From Temnothorax longispinosus (taxonomy: Eukaryota > Arthropoda > Insecta > Hymenoptera > Formicidae), in contig NC_092358.1 of the NCBI RefSeq assembly GCF_030848805.1, positions 13,742,433 through 13,806,432 on the forward strand: DNA of 64,000 nt, written 5' to 3'. The position numbers were made by a program, and so were the translations under genes. Of the stretch, positions 1-10,787 are shown in pieces. The notes under the pieces are model-generated. The model did not search any database, was not told where the DNA came from, and worked only from the letters and a program-made list of their open reading frames with translations. Numbering within the stretch: position 1 is the first letter of the stretch; every line of letters starts with the position of its first letter.

Positions 1-1246
1 ATGGACCACATCTTTGTAGTCGCGCCGTCCGCAATTACTCCGTGTATTGTTGCCCCAAAGCTTTCTACGTATACAACTGCTTTTACTACCAATATCGCAA
101 GTTCTTCGACTTTCACGGGATTTTTCGAGGCAAAAACTGCCACTGGTTGTGTATATTTGTCTGCTAGTGATTGAAACATCAGAACGAGACCATGAGTTGC
201 TTGTTCACTCAGATCTGTAGATTGCTGTTCATCATCACCCAAAACTGCAACGGGTATTCAAAGATTAATTTCATCTAACAGCAACACACCATGACGTTGT
301 AGTGGCGTTCTAGTCTCGAATTGTTTTTTCAGTTTTGCAAAGTGTTCATCAAAGCCACATTTGGTGTTGATAAAAGAAATATAGCTTCGAATTGTTCTTG
401 TACACGGCAACGGCATAACATTATTTTTGCGCAAAAATTAGGTGACCGAATATTCATTAAGACACATAACATGATCCATTCGTCCGTGTAACGTCGGCTT
501 CGATCGTGTTTTTTTGACGTAGCTGCAATAATTTCTTTTAAAGCTATTCTCTGGATGGCGGGTACATTTAATGCTGAACACTTTTCATTTAATGTTTGAT
601 CCTGAATTTCAACTTCTTTGTTTTTCAATGACTCCATTAATAATACCACACGATATTTAGTACGTTTTGCCTTCCATGTTTGATTGTTTAGTTTTTTTGC
701 ATCGATGCTAACTTTTTTTGATCAATTGGATTTGACGATTTTAAGATACGATTAAGCGCCTTGCAACTCTCTAATTTTTTCCTTTTTGTAGTACTATTTT
801 TCTCAATTTATTGCAACGATTACATTTTTTTTTTTTGACAGCAAAGAACATTTGTGGGCACGCCATTCATCGACATAATCCTTGAACGCGCATTGTTCCG
901 GAATACAATAAACATTAATATTTCCTTCACCATTGCATATAATCTTATGTTGAAACCTTTCCAAAACAACTGGCAGCGATTTAGTGCTGTTCAAAAATTG
1001 TACGAGGTCAATATCGTTTTCGTCAACAAGGTTGCCGTATACATAGCTATCGGAGTTTTCTTTGGGTATCAAGAGTTATGCTTTTTTGTGTAACCGGAGA
1101 ATCGATGCCGTTTTTTATTCTCATAACTGAATATGTAAAGCGTACATGTAGTTTTTCACGCGTATGTATTTCGGTGATCCCCCAATTTTTAGGTAACTTG
1201 GCAGAAAAATTTTCGCTACATTCTCCACTTTTAAATAATTCATGAC
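1..1246 (-). pseudogene. P-element-type (THAP9-like) transposase, broken and cut by the window edge
   Basis: Read on the minus strand, this is the body of a P-element-family DNA transposase. The segment near 470-520 contains RRYTDEW followed by SPN and, in another frame, LRKNNVMPLP, which matches the block just before the RNase H-like core in THAP9/P transposases. Near 250-340 the frame reads QRHGVLLLDEIN (first catalytic Asp), near 130-215 HGLVLMFQSLADKY and near 90-150 AVFASKNPVKVEELA, and near 20-50 HGVIADGATT (second catalytic Asp region). Positions 780-1246 hold the linker part in two frames. There are several frameshifts and a stop after the DEIN block, so no intact protein is possible. 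The C-terminus lies before position 1. The family assignment is by recognition of motif order; no THAP zinc finger is visible in the window. Confidence 0.75.
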
Positions 1247-1381
1247 CTAGCAAAAAAAGTACAATAAAAAATTATAACGATTCTTTACAACTAAGTTAAT
1301 TAAATAGATATTATTAATTGCGTAAACTATAATATAATGTACTCGCAAATACGTGAGTTACAGAGAACGAAAATTAACATA

Positions 1382-1966
1382 GGGTAACTCCGGTATATAC
1401 GCCGCACTTAAGGAAAATTTAATTTATTGAGTACTATTTACTATGGTTAAGACAAATGAATTATACCAATAAAAACTTTATACTGTCTCTACTATAAAAA
1501 AATTAGAAATATGAAATATTTATTCTTTGTATTTAACAAAAAATACTTTTAGACCCTTGCATTTTTACCATATATTCCATAGAGGTAGGATAAATGATAT
1601 TCATAGGTGGAATATACACAGTAAAAAAATTTGTGTATTTTTGTTAAAAATAATGAATATTCCGATTTTTACAAAATGTTTGTACTATGGCATAAATCCC
1701 GCACGCTAAAAATGCCATATATTTTAAACAGGTAGGATATACAAGATATCAAACTAAACAAAGAATACAAGAGCTATGCACTTGTATTTTGCTGTATTCC
1801 AAATCGATTCAACTCACGACGGTTTCGTTAATATTAACAGTAAACTAAAATTGCAACACAATACTAATATATATGGCATAAAGGCACATAACAGAATAAT
1901 TGCGAGCAGATATCTTTATTCCTTTAATTTTTTCTGACTTCTGCGGCGTAAATACCGGAGTTACCC
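1382..1966. mobile_element. MITE with 25-bp TIRs and TA target duplication
   Basis: The ends are inverted repeats beginning GGGTAACTCCGGTAT, about 25 bp with one mismatch. They are flanked by TA at 1380-1381 and 1967-1968. The interior is AT-rich with no transposase, so this is a non-autonomous element of a TA-targeting superfamily (Tc1/mariner or pogo-like). It sits inside the inferred intron of the transposase relic. Confidence 0.85.
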
Positions 1967-2081
1967 TATTTCTATATTAATTTGAGATAAACGGAATTTT
2001 TGTGCTTGAAATTTTCATTATATTTACAACTGCATATTGAGCGACATCTCTTAACTACAATGAGTGAAAAATGCAACTTAC

Positions 2082-2226
2082 ATTCGCTAATGACTGAAAC
2101 ATCGCCAAATTTCTCTCTTTCCAAAGCCAAAGCAAGAACAGGAATCTGATATGGTTGTGCAACTACTGTTGGACTGTGCTTTTGGAGAATAAACTCTGTA
2201 TTTACTATGATGGCACCATCATTCAT
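2082..2226 (-). pseudogene. Probable upstream exon of the P-type transposase relic
   Basis: Minus-strand open stretch reading NDGAIIVNTEFILQ and LALALEREKFGDVSVISE. It stops exactly at a good splice donor (GTAAGT on the minus strand at 2081-2076). A matching acceptor (tract ending TAG at 1249-1247) lies before the next coding block at 1246, and joining the two keeps one open frame. It is therefore best read as an exon of the same broken gene with an 835-bp intron. The start of this exon is not defined. I recognise no domain in it. Confidence 0.45.
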
Positions 2227-2440
2227 TGAGTTTGCAGCTTTTCAATTTCAACTACTTTGCCGACAATCGAAGATTTATCGAGGAAAATCAAAAATACGTT
2301 TATAATAAAGATACAATAAATAAATGCTGAATGTATACATCAAGAAATGCAACAATATTTTAATGAAAAGTAATTTCTAAAAATAAATAAATATATATAT
2401 ATATTTATTTTTAAAAATCACTATCCATTGTTATACGTAT
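2227..2440. other. AT-rich spacer
   Basis: No gene is visible. The stretch is AT-rich with a short TA run near 2389-2404 that folds on its flanks (aaataaa...tttattt). It separates the P-type relic from the LTR that begins at 2441. Confidence 0.5.
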
Positions 2441-4000
2441 TGTCACGTCTTTTTCGCGCCCCAGTCGCATGACGGATCAAAAAGGGTAAGGAGAATAGAA
2501 TGGTAGGCCTCTCCGACGATTTCTCGCACAATCCGGCAATTCGACACGAAAAGTTGTTATGTTGGGCGCCAGACGCGCAGATACGCGTCTACTAAGTGCA
2601 CTAAACCTGAAAGGAACGCGAAACGCAAGGAATCTGGTGTGCGAAAGATCGGCCAGCTCAACCTAACGGTTATGGGCGGGGTTGATGAAGGGCAGCGCAA
2701 GATTCGGCGGGGTAACGCATAAATCACCAACTCAGGTATTATAGTTAGCAAATAAATAACGACGTTTATTCGGAGGTAATTCTTCGGTAAAATAGTCAGT
2801 GCCAATTCGGTTTCCATTATTAAATTATAAAAATCAAACGAATAACTGCTAACGCGGGCGTCAGGATTTAAGCAACAAATATAATGGTAACTTGGACGCC
2901 AGAAATGAAGAGAGCACTGCGTTAGTTTGCAGTGAACGCGTGGAAGGCGCGATTGCCAGATAAAGAATAATAGTGGGAAACTTAACTTACAACTAATATA
3001 GAATGTCGGCAAGAGCCACAACCGAACACGAAACAATCGGAGTAAACGCGAGGTAATGGTGTAACTAGAAAGTAGAGGTCGAACAGGAAGTATCGCGAAA
3101 TGGTGGTGTGTCACGCTCAGAGCGCGTGAACGCCACGTCTAAAGCCACACAGAAATTCTGTCGCCAAATTCTTAATTTAACGCGAGTAATTAGGACCGAA
3201 CGCAACAAGAATTTATCGAGACATTCGGCATAACACACAGAATACTAGAACTAGCGCGAAAATATTATAGCGGACGCGAAAATACGGAGTTACTGCGAGT
3301 AATATAGGAACGCAATTAACCAGTCAACGCGAACGACCCCCTACGCAAATAATTCAGCGCAAGTAGTACCTGAACGCAAGTATTCCAACGCGAGGAACGA
3401 CCGAACGCGCGCAATATTCCAACGCGAGCAATATCTAACCGCAATTATTCTAACGCGAAAAGTAACCGAACGCGAAAAATATTTTAACGCGAGTAATATC
3501 CTAACGCAAGTACCATCCTAACGCAATCATTCTGACGCGAATAAAATTCTCTCATAATCAAATCACGCGAATAACATTCTTCAACCAACGCGAATAACAT
3601 TCTCCAACCAACGCGAATAACACTCTCACGCAATTAAACCAACGCGAAGAACATTCTCACGCAATTAATATTGCGCGTGGAATCTAAGTCCCAACCGGGC
3701 AAATTACGACGCATTGTGAAACACGCTGTAGGGAGCAGCATATCTGTCTCCCTTCCGATTGGTCAGCCCCCTCTTCTGCGCTAGCAAGAGGGGTTGAGAG
3801 TTACGAGGTTGGCAGAACTGAGTTACGACGACCGTTAGATTTGTACTGACTCTCGTGGCTGTTGCGTGGTCTGCAATAAAGTATTATTCTATCATCAGTA
3901 ATCGAGTGTGTAATTATTCCTCGATACCTCTCGTCAAGACGTCGGTAGTAGGCCGACACCCGGAGGCATAATCGACCTTCTGCGGTACCGAATTCCTACA
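2441..4000 (+). mobile_element. Long terminal repeat (about 1.56 kb) of an LTR retrotransposon
   Basis: The block begins TGTCACGTC and ends CCTACA (TG...CA termini). It is followed at once by TTGGTGACCCCGAC, which has the look of a primer-binding site next to a 5' LTR. A polyadenylation signal (AATAAA, 3876-3881) lies about 120 bp from the end, as expected for the R region. The middle (about 3100-3670) is made of degenerate short repeats of the type AACGCGAATAACATTC. ORFs inside are not protein-like. The superfamily (Gypsy or BEL/Pao) cannot be decided. The matching 3' LTR is not in the window. The left boundary rests on the TGT start only. Confidence 0.55.
3100..3670. repeat. Degenerate tandem repeat, AACGCGA-type units
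   Basis: More than 25 loosely spaced copies of AACGCGA or AACGCAA, often followed by ATAACATTCT or GTAATAT, at 10-25 bp spacing. It lies inside the LTR and probably arose as a U3-type minisatellite. Confidence 0.7.
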
Positions 4001-4868
4001 TTGGTGACCCCGACTAAAAAACATGCAACGGTTCTTGCACAAATTGCTATCGGAAGCCCGAGTCAGAGATCAATCCTTGTGTGGACCAGTCTTCCCCGAG
4101 GAACGGACGCAGAAGTAGCGGATCAAATTACCCGCAACCGCAAGGTACATTCCTATGTCCGCGTCCCTGGCTGTTAGTTGCCCACGCTGCGGCCAGCCAG
4201 CCTTGCCGCGCCGAAACATTTTTCGGGCGGCCATTTTTCTTGCCGCGCTTTTTGCACGAGGCACGAGGCAGGCACGTGAGACCCCACCGGCGCCCGGGTG
4301 GCCACAGCGGTTCTGCCGTCTTGTTACCACGACCATCCCCTGGTGTGCGTCTGGCCCTTCTCCGCCGCCGCCGTTACCGCCTTCTCCTGATGGTGTGCGA
4401 CCGGCTTTTCTTCGCCGATGCCACGGATCGACAACGTCGCTGTCGCCTCATCGATTTGATTGCGTGAAGCCAACGACACCGGCGCCTTGGATCCCGTCGT
4501 CGTTGAGACATTTAATGCGTGAAGCCAACGTCTCCGGCGCCTTGGGTCCCATCGTCACCGGGGCTTTGGATTCTACCCAGACCACAGTAATTTAAACGAA
4601 GGATAGTAATCCGCCCCGCGCCGTCATCTCTTAACACTCGTGTCGTTTATATCGTTTATGTCGTTTAACGCTCGTGTTATATTTAACGCCCATGTCGCTT
4701 ATATTATTTAACGCTCATGTTGTTTATGCTGTTTATCGCTCTCGTTTTGCTAGTAGCTTACTATAAATTTAAAACAATGTCGGTCGCGGCTCTTCAAACC
4801 CGCGCAGAGGCAGCGGAAGCCCAGCTAAACGCTCAGGGCCCCGATACAGTCACCTCGGACGCGATTGA
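4001..4868 (+). mobile_element. Internal 5' stub of the LTR element (leader and start of gag?)
   Basis: Follows the LTR and the primer-binding-like site. It is GC-rich with local tandem duplications: a roughly 70-bp unit around GCGTGAAGCCAACG at 4460-4570 and short GTTTAACGCTCATGTC units at 4640-4740. An ATG at about 4777 opens a short frame reading MSVAALQTRAEAAEAQLNAQ that could be the beginning of a gag protein, but it runs into a new repeat and a stop near 4880. The longer overlapping frames here look like composition artefacts. The rest of the element is missing. Confidence 0.4.
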
Positions 4869-5601
4869 TAATAATATTTGGTAAAAATTTACAATAACTT
4901 ACACAGCTCGGATTACTTTGACCTTGACATATGTTGTCAAGGACATAATACTGAGTAACTTTTCCTTATAACTTAGTCGGCGGTCGCTGCTTATTAAAAA
5001 GTTATAAACAAAAAAAGTTTGAAAAATATAGCAGCTATTTTGAGTATGGAAGGCATAAATGACTAATATATATGTCGAAATAGTTCACGCATACACTTTT
5101 CACGCGAACCGAGGTTCACCCACACCCCCCCTGCTTTCGGGGGAGGTGCGATAACTCCGAAATAGTTCACGCATACACTTTTTACGCGAACCGAGGTTCA
5201 ACCACACCCCCCTTCCCCGCTTTCGGGGGAGGTGCGGTAGTCCCGAAATAGTTCACGCATATACTTTTCACGCGAACCGAGGTTCACCCACACCCCCCCT
5301 GCTTTCGGGGGAGGTGCGGTAGCCCCGAAATAGTTTACGCATTGGTTAGTTGACGCGCTTTAAACAATTAAATACTGTTAAAGCGCGTCATCCAACCTAT
5401 GTAGATTAGTGACGCGCTTTAAACAGTTAAATACTTGTAAAGCGCGTCATCTAACCTACGTATTTTCCAAATTTTTTTTGTTAATAACTTTTTAACGAAT
5501 AACGAGCAACGGTTAAAACCTTCTGAAGGTCACTCGGGGTCATGACCTTGACAACATATATCAAGGTCATTGAAATCGGTGAGGTCGCCAAACTTTTTTT
5601 T
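4869..5601. mobile_element. Foldback-type element, family of the one at 36016
   Basis: Both ends carry an inverted block containing CCTTGACATATGTTGTCAAGG (left, 4920-4942) and its complement (right, about 5550-5572). Inward of these are poly-A and TATAGCAGCTATTTTGAGTA sequences shared with the 36-37 kb element. Inside are three direct units of about 83 bp (5076-5340: AGTTCACGCATACACTTTTC, CACGCGAACC, then a C-rich block and GGGGGAGGTGCG) and inverted TTGACGCGCTTTAAAC / AAAGCGCGTCA motifs (5350-5460). No ORF. Confidence 0.7.
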
Positions 5602-5877
5602 GAAAGGTCTCATATCTTATACTTGTTCCATACTCCCACATAAGCCACTTGTATCGTAAAAGTTCTACAATAAATATCATACTCTTTTATATCAAAAGAA
5701 AGATAAAGATTATTGAATTACCTACCTTCGACGGATTCCTTCGCCATAATCCACATCGCCGACCAACAGCTAATTATCCTGGGGTTTTACCTCTTTAACT
5801 GCAAGAACCCATAAAAATTGATTTCGACGGAGACGTTCTGCCGGATCGAGCCCCCTCGCATCACCCAGGACGTCACA
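5602..5877 (+). mobile_element. 3' part of an LTR, same family as the insertion at 13432-16917
   Basis: Nearly identical over its whole length to 16627-16917, apart from a short local duplication (AAGGAGCCATC) in the later copy. Both end at the same base pattern (CAGGACGTCACA), which marks the LTR terminus. The 5' part is missing because the foldback element adjoins it. The abrupt end here defines the left edge of the GC-rich MMP block. Confidence 0.75.
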
Positions 5878-6031
5878 ACGCCCGAGACCCCCCGCCGCGC
5901 CGCCACCTATCCGCGTTGTCGCTAACGAGCGTCATCGCGTAAACGTTCGCATCCGGAGCGCTCGTCGAGATCGCGCTCAAACCGCAACGCGCCGTCATCG
6001 CGGTTTCACCGTCTCTCTCTCGCTCTCGACG

Positions 6032-7644
6032 ATGCGGCTCGCGTACATAATCGCGTTAACCGCGTGTTTTAACGCCGCGGCGTGCATCAATTCCACAATT
6101 ACGGACGAAAATTACGCGCTCACGTTCGACTACCTGCAGAAATACGGATATCTGTCCAAAGACGTGGACGCGGTTCCGGCTCAGAGACGAAACGACGTTT
6201 TTCGCTAAGCCTTCAAGGATTTTCAGAATTACTACGATTTACCCGGCGACGGAACGCCCAACAACGAAACGCTGCAATTCATGAGTAAACCGCGATGCGG
6301 TTTCCGAGATATCCTGAAGCACGGAACGAAAGCGAGCCTGTCCAAATGGCCGAAGACGCACCTGACGTGGCATTTTCACTTAGCCGACGAAACCGAGCTG
6401 AACACGGCGCAGGCCGCGTTCGACCTGTGGTCGCAGCATTCGGCATTGACGTTCGAACGCTCCGAAACGTCGAATGCCGACATTGTAATATCTTGGCGAC
6501 GCCTACTACACTATAACACGAACACCAAGGTGAACGGAGCATTTTGCTCGGACAAATTCGACGGCCCCGGCAACGTGCTCGCCCACGCGTCTCTCCCGAC
6601 GGACCAAGCGGGGTTCGTTTCCGAGGTGCACGTCGACGGGACGAGCCGTGGCACATTTACGTCAACAAACATCCCGCGGATAAGTTTTCCCTGCATTACA
6701 CGTTGACGCACGAGATCAGCCACTCCCTCAGATTGGTGCACAACAAGCGCAAAACATCGGTGATGTTCGCGATACAGCCGGACCAGCAGTATCCGGTGAA
6801 GCTCGACCAAAACGACATCGCCGACATTCAACGTTTGTACGGTGAAAAAATTCCGAACGATCCGCCGCGTCGGACGCCAGCGCCGCCGCCGCCGCCGTCG
6901 CCGGACCTGTGCAGCCTCGATCGCGTGAACGGGATATTGATTTTGGAAAATCGAATGTACATCTCGTACAAACGTTACGTTTGGTCGATCGATCTGGACG
7001 GTAGGACGTACAACGGACCTTTAGCCCTCTCGAATCACATGAGCTTTCTTCACGACAATTACACGCGCGTGACCGCTGCCTATCAATCCCCGTCCGGCGA
7101 TCTCGTGGTGTTCGTAGATAATTTGGTACACTTGGTTCAATATCCGGAATTTAGTCTGCGGCCAGGTTGGCCGAAGACCCTGCAAGAACTCGGATTTCCC
7201 GAAAACGCGCTGATCAACGGAGCGGTGAACACTCACAGAGGACGTTCCTACGTGGTGTTCAACGGTAACGCGGTGGGCGAGATAGACGAATGCGACAAGG
7301 ACAAGAGAGTCGCCAAATTTACGCCCCTCGAGGCGACGTTTCCCGGAATACCGACCGGCGTGACGTCGATATTCCGCTACATCGACGGTAATCTGTACTT
7401 CACCACTGCGCAGTTCTACAAATTCAACGAATTTACGAGGACCGTCTCGTCGGCCGGTAAATTCGATCTGCGGATACTAAATATCGTCTGCCCTAAGGCC
7501 GAACTGCTGCAGCAGTTGCGCGATCTCCTCGATCGAATCGTACGCCTCAACGATAACTCGCTAACGTCGGCGGCGAGCGATTATTGGAACGATGACGACA
7601 CCGGGGTTCGGCTCTCCGATCTCCGCATCCGCCGAAGGAAGTAG
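6032..7644 (+). pseudogene. Matrix metalloproteinase (MMP), intronless, inactivated
   Basis: Zinc endopeptidase of the MMP (M10A) family. In order: a signal peptide from the ATG at 6032 (MRLAYIIALTACFNAAAC), a propeptide ending in the cysteine switch PRCGFRD (about 6285-6306), a catalytic domain with zinc site HEISHSLRLVH (about 6709-6741) and Met-turn SVMF, a proline-rich hinge (6870-6905), and a hemopexin-like domain that starts and ends with Cys (CSLDRV near 6910, IVCP near 7487). The size, about 530 codons, is normal. There is an in-frame TAA at 6206-6208 in the propeptide and a frameshift of one base near 6640, just before the catalytic helix, so the copy is dead. Insect MMP genes normally have introns; this one has none, so it is a retrocopy or a virus/transposon-borne gene. 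It is GC-rich like its neighbour gene X. Confidence 0.88.
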
Positions 7645-7979
7645 AGGACCGCGCAAATTTCCCACACCGCGCCACGCGCGACTAAGTCAGATCTTTCCTA
7701 CTTATACCGACGTGTCCCTTCCAAGGCATCAGTGTCGCGTCGTCGGCCGAATACGACACGTCGGAAAAAAAATCAGAAAGGAACGGTTACCGCGGCGAGA
7801 AATGTTCTCGACATTGGCCGATCGACCCGCGCCGAGGAGTATTTCCCTTACGGAGACGGCGGATTCGGAGGCAAACGACAACGGCAATAAAAGGCGGAGG
7901 ATCAGTTCAATGGACGATCGCCATTCCTCGTCGCCAGGAACCGCGTCGCAGCTCTCATCCTCCAACCGACGCGCTCGTC

Positions 7980-8624
7980 GAGGACGATCGTCGTCGTCAT
8001 CATCAGGAGTTTCGTTCCAACTTTCCCGTCGAATTGCCCCCTGTGCGCATCCTGACGACGCGTTATCTGCTGACGTCGACTGGCTACAAGTACATAGCCA
8101 TAGGTATCACGATCAAGTCACCGTGGTACAATATTCATACCACGCCTTCGTACGTGGATATCGCCCTGGGAGACAAACAAGGCAGGGAAATCTCCCTGAC
8201 GCTCGACATGTGGAAAGGACTGGTCGAGCGCAAACGCGACGTATTGTCGTGTATGGAACGCGCTCTCTCCGACGTAACTCACCCCCCCTCGCCGATGTCG
8301 ATCGGAGGGATGACAATGCGATTCGGAGTGATCAACAACGGGCCGATCGTACGTATGGAGCTACCCAACCAGGCTCGCGTGGCGATGGTGCGCAAAACCC
8401 TGCTCACGCTGTACGATCTCCAATTTTGCGTGGATCGCGTCATCCGTGCGCTGAGCGCGGCGACCGAGAAAGTCGACGCGAAGTTTTTGCGCTATTGGGA
8501 GATAGCCGCCGCCGCGATGAAAATGGAAACTTCGGTTCAGACTGCGATACTGAAGAGCGATTCCTTCGATCCTGACAACATCGTCGACTGCGAGATAGCC
8601 GCGCTCTGTTTCCAATCCTTATAA
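7980..8624 (+). CDS. Gene X copy 1, unknown Maverick-associated protein (possible PC4-like fold)
   Basis: An open frame ends at 8624 and contains ILTTRYLLTSTGYKYIAIGI, then VDIALGDKQGREISLTLDMW, and ends DNIVDCEIAALCFQSL. The same family occurs at 23325-23885, where LTSTAYKF, VDILIGDNQG and IIDCELLAYA align. The block GREISLTLDMWKGL resembles the strand-helix signature of PC4-type single-stranded DNA-binding coactivators; this is inference. The frame is open upstream without an ATG. An Arg/Ser-rich segment starting at the ATG at 7802 lies in another frame and may be the true N-terminus, separated by a frameshift near 8000. An AATAAA lies at 8695-8700. It follows the MMP by about 160 bp. Function unknown. 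Confidence 0.5.
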   Translation, partial: EDDRRRHHQEFRSNFPVELPPVRILTTRYLLTSTGYKYIAIGITIKSPWYNIHTTPSYVDIALGDKQGREISLTLDMWKGLVERKRDVLSCMERALSDVTHPPSPMSIGGMTMRFGVINNGPIVRMELPNQARVAMVRKTLLTLYDLQFCVDRVIRALSAATEKVDAKFLRYWEIAAAAMKMETSVQTAILKSDSFDPDNIVDCEIAALCFQSL

Positions 8625-8784
8625 CGATGTCGCGTTTACGAAATGCATATATTCGCGCGAGCGAAACAATGTAAACGCGCTTGTATTATTTTTTGAATAA
8701 AAAAAACTATATGCGTATCTCATATGTGCGCTTTCTCTTTCTGTTTCCCCCTTTTTTCCCAAATCCGTATACCCATCTCCGCGC

Positions 8785-9057
8785 GACCGCGCTTACCCCC
8801 CGCAATCGCGGCGATCGCGACGCCGAGTTCGAACGCGCGTTACATAAATTATCGCGAATCATAAATTACAGGTCGAACGCGCGTTACATAAATTATCGCG
8901 AACGAAGAGACGAGTCATCTGACCGCGCTTATCCCCCGCGGTCGCGGCGATCGCGACGCCGAGTTCGAACGCGCGTTACATAAATTATCGCGAATCATAA
9001 ATTACAGGTCGAACGCGCGTTACATAAATTATCGCGAACAAAGAGACGAGTCATCTC
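8785..9057. repeat. Tandem duplication, 136-bp unit
   Basis: Two nearly identical units start with GACCGCGCTTA at 8785 and 8921. Each holds two copies of GAACGCGCGTTACATAAATTA, and related single copies recur near 9165-9195. No coding potential. Confidence 0.85.
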
Positions 9058-9900
9058 ACTCGATCTCGATACGTCGCGTCGGGATGGGCGGGAAAACCGC
9101 AAAACAAAAGAAGGAAAACCGCAAAACAAAACAAAAGGAGGAAACGACGAGAGCGACCGCGAACGAGTTCGAACGCGCGTTAAAAAAATTATCACGTATC
9201 GATCGAACGATGAGACGAGTCATCTCCATCGATCCCGATGAGTCGGGATGGGCGGGAAAACCACATCCTGCCCGTCGCGACGCGGATCGAAACGACCTTC
9301 GGACCGAGAGTTAAAAAAAACGACGACGAAGACGGGCGCGCGAGACCCCCCGCGAAACGAACCATCTAGAACGCGTCGTTCTACCCCCCACCCCCGAAAC
9401 GTCCAGACGAGCAACCTCGAACGAGTTCGAACGAGTTCGGACGCGCCCGAACGCGCGCGCGACCGACGACGAAGAAAAAAAACAAACAAAAAATATTGGC
9501 CCGCGATTCTCCAAAACGGTCGGTAACGGCGCGAGCGCCGCTCCGAGCGCCCCCTCGGAAAATGCCCAAATCCCCGCAACGAGCCCCCGTTGGCGGGCCT
9601 GCCTCGCGCCGAACCCCCGTTGGCGGCCCTGCCACACCCAACCTTACGTCAAATGTTCCCCTTGCGTCGCGCTCTTCCTCTCGCCCAGTTTTCTCTTCCC
9701 CCCGCATAGCTTCCCCTCCGGTGACCCTTTACACCGTCCCTCGACCCCATCGCCCACCGCTTACGGCGCTCCCCCCGCAGCAGCAAAGCCCCCCCCGACC
9801 CCGCTAACCGCAAAAAAGATCCCTGGGCCAGAAGTACCTGTTACCTCCCTCCTGTGTAAAATTAATTTGTGTATAATAAATGTATAAAAAAAATCTTGTA
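9058..9900. repeat. GC/C-rich low-complexity spacer
   Basis: Purine-rich runs (9090-9150, 9310-9490), repeated GAACGAGTTCGAACG motifs (9415-9445), and a short repeat GAACCCCCGTTGGCGG (9575-9625) followed by C-rich sequence. Overlapping frames on both strands are typical artefacts of low complexity. An AATAAA at 9875-9880 suits the plus strand. No gene is supported. Confidence 0.6.
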
Positions 9901-9912
9901 AAACTTGATCAG

Positions 9913-10209
9913 TCACATTTTCGATTTATATTGTAATCTTCGTGTCGAGATCGGAGGATAATCCAGCGGTGTCTTGATCCAAGTGCCGTCCTTGCGTTTC
10001 ATGTGAAGCCGATTCGACGCAAACTGCTATAGGTACACGCTGGCGGGCACCAGACAAAATCTTCTGTGACATTCGGGTCGTAACGCCTCGTCGGAACAAA
10101 AGGTCTCGGTCGCGTATTTCCAGAAATGCGTGGAAAATGGCAGGCAGCTTTCTAAATCGTACACCACCGTTCTTTCGTCAGGCGCGTAGATGAGAATAGA
10201 CTAATAGTC
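9913..10209 (-). pseudogene. NTAQ1-like fragment (protein N-terminal glutamine amidohydrolase)
   Basis: Minus-strand reading frame of about 95 codons with one internal TAG. It contains VVYDLESCLPF, ALRPECHRRFCLVPASVYL, then, after the stop, QFASNRLHMKRKDGTWIKTP and DYPPIS. This is the central to C-terminal part of NTAQ1 (tungus in Drosophila), the enzyme that deamidates N-terminal Gln in the Arg/N-degron pathway. The region where the family has its catalytic His (DYHV) reads DY followed by a stop. The upstream part with the catalytic Cys and the last 40 or so residues are absent. I recognised it from the motif run; a database search was not possible. It lies between gene X and the Maverick ATPase. 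Confidence 0.7.
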
Positions 10210-10376
10210 CTACAGAAACAGAGCAACGTTTCACGTGAAATAATCATAGACGAGGCAAGGGCACCGTAAAGTTCCTTAACTAATTATCGTTTCGCTGGCG
10301 TACTAACCTACACGACTAACTTGTCCTCGTCCTTCTCCGATCGTTGACGCTAAAGAAGAACGCTGCGTCGTAGGTT

Positions 10377-10407
<31 letters not shown>

Positions 10408-10787
10408 ACAGGGTATACCGTGACGACGCGGTTTTCTGTTTCCTGCGACTGCCTTTTTCCGCTCGCGCGAGCCACGCTCTCTCTCCGTCCGTTCGTCTTT
10501 TTCTTCTTCTTTTTCTAGTTTATGGCGCACGTTTTTCCTTTCTCCGGATAGCATTGGCCATCTGTCCGTTCGTCCTTTACTCCGCTTTACTTGCTCTCCT
10601 CTCCTCGTTTCGTTGCGATTTACAGTCACGCGCACGCGTGTGTGTATGGCTCTATCTCTCTTACTCGCTCGCTCTTTCTCTCTCTGTTTCCGGTTTTGAA
10701 ACAAATGGTCGCCGACCAATAGAAAACGATACCCGCTTAGTCCGATCCCTCTCTGGAGGATCCCTAGAGGTACGCAAACATGGAGGC
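10210..10787. other. Spacer with simple repeats before the ATPase
   Basis: Contains a GAC/GAC-type triplet run (10375-10410), pyrimidine-rich CTCTCT stretches (10590-10690) and no convincing gene. Homology to the ATPase may begin near 10719, where the frame reads RLVRSLSGGSLEVRKHGGM just before the first in-frame ATG, so the true start may lie upstream of 10788. Confidence 0.4.

Noticed and set aside
4081..4595. Two overlapping plus-strand ORFs of 128 and 146 codons
   Set aside because: Overlapping GC-rich frames in the LTR element leader; Pro/Arg-rich without any domain, with tandem duplications inside.
2441..5877. One complete LTR retrotransposon from 2441 to 5877
   Set aside because: The LTR at 2441-4000 and the LTR end at 5877 differ in sequence and there are no matching flanking duplications; they belong to different families.
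6032..7644. A functional host MMP gene
   Set aside because: In-frame stop in the propeptide and a frameshift before the catalytic helix; no introns as in insect MMP genes.
10303..10719. 138-codon Arg/Lys/Glu-rich minus-strand ORF
   Set aside because: Antisense of pyrimidine-rich and triplet-repeat DNA before the ATPase; no domain.
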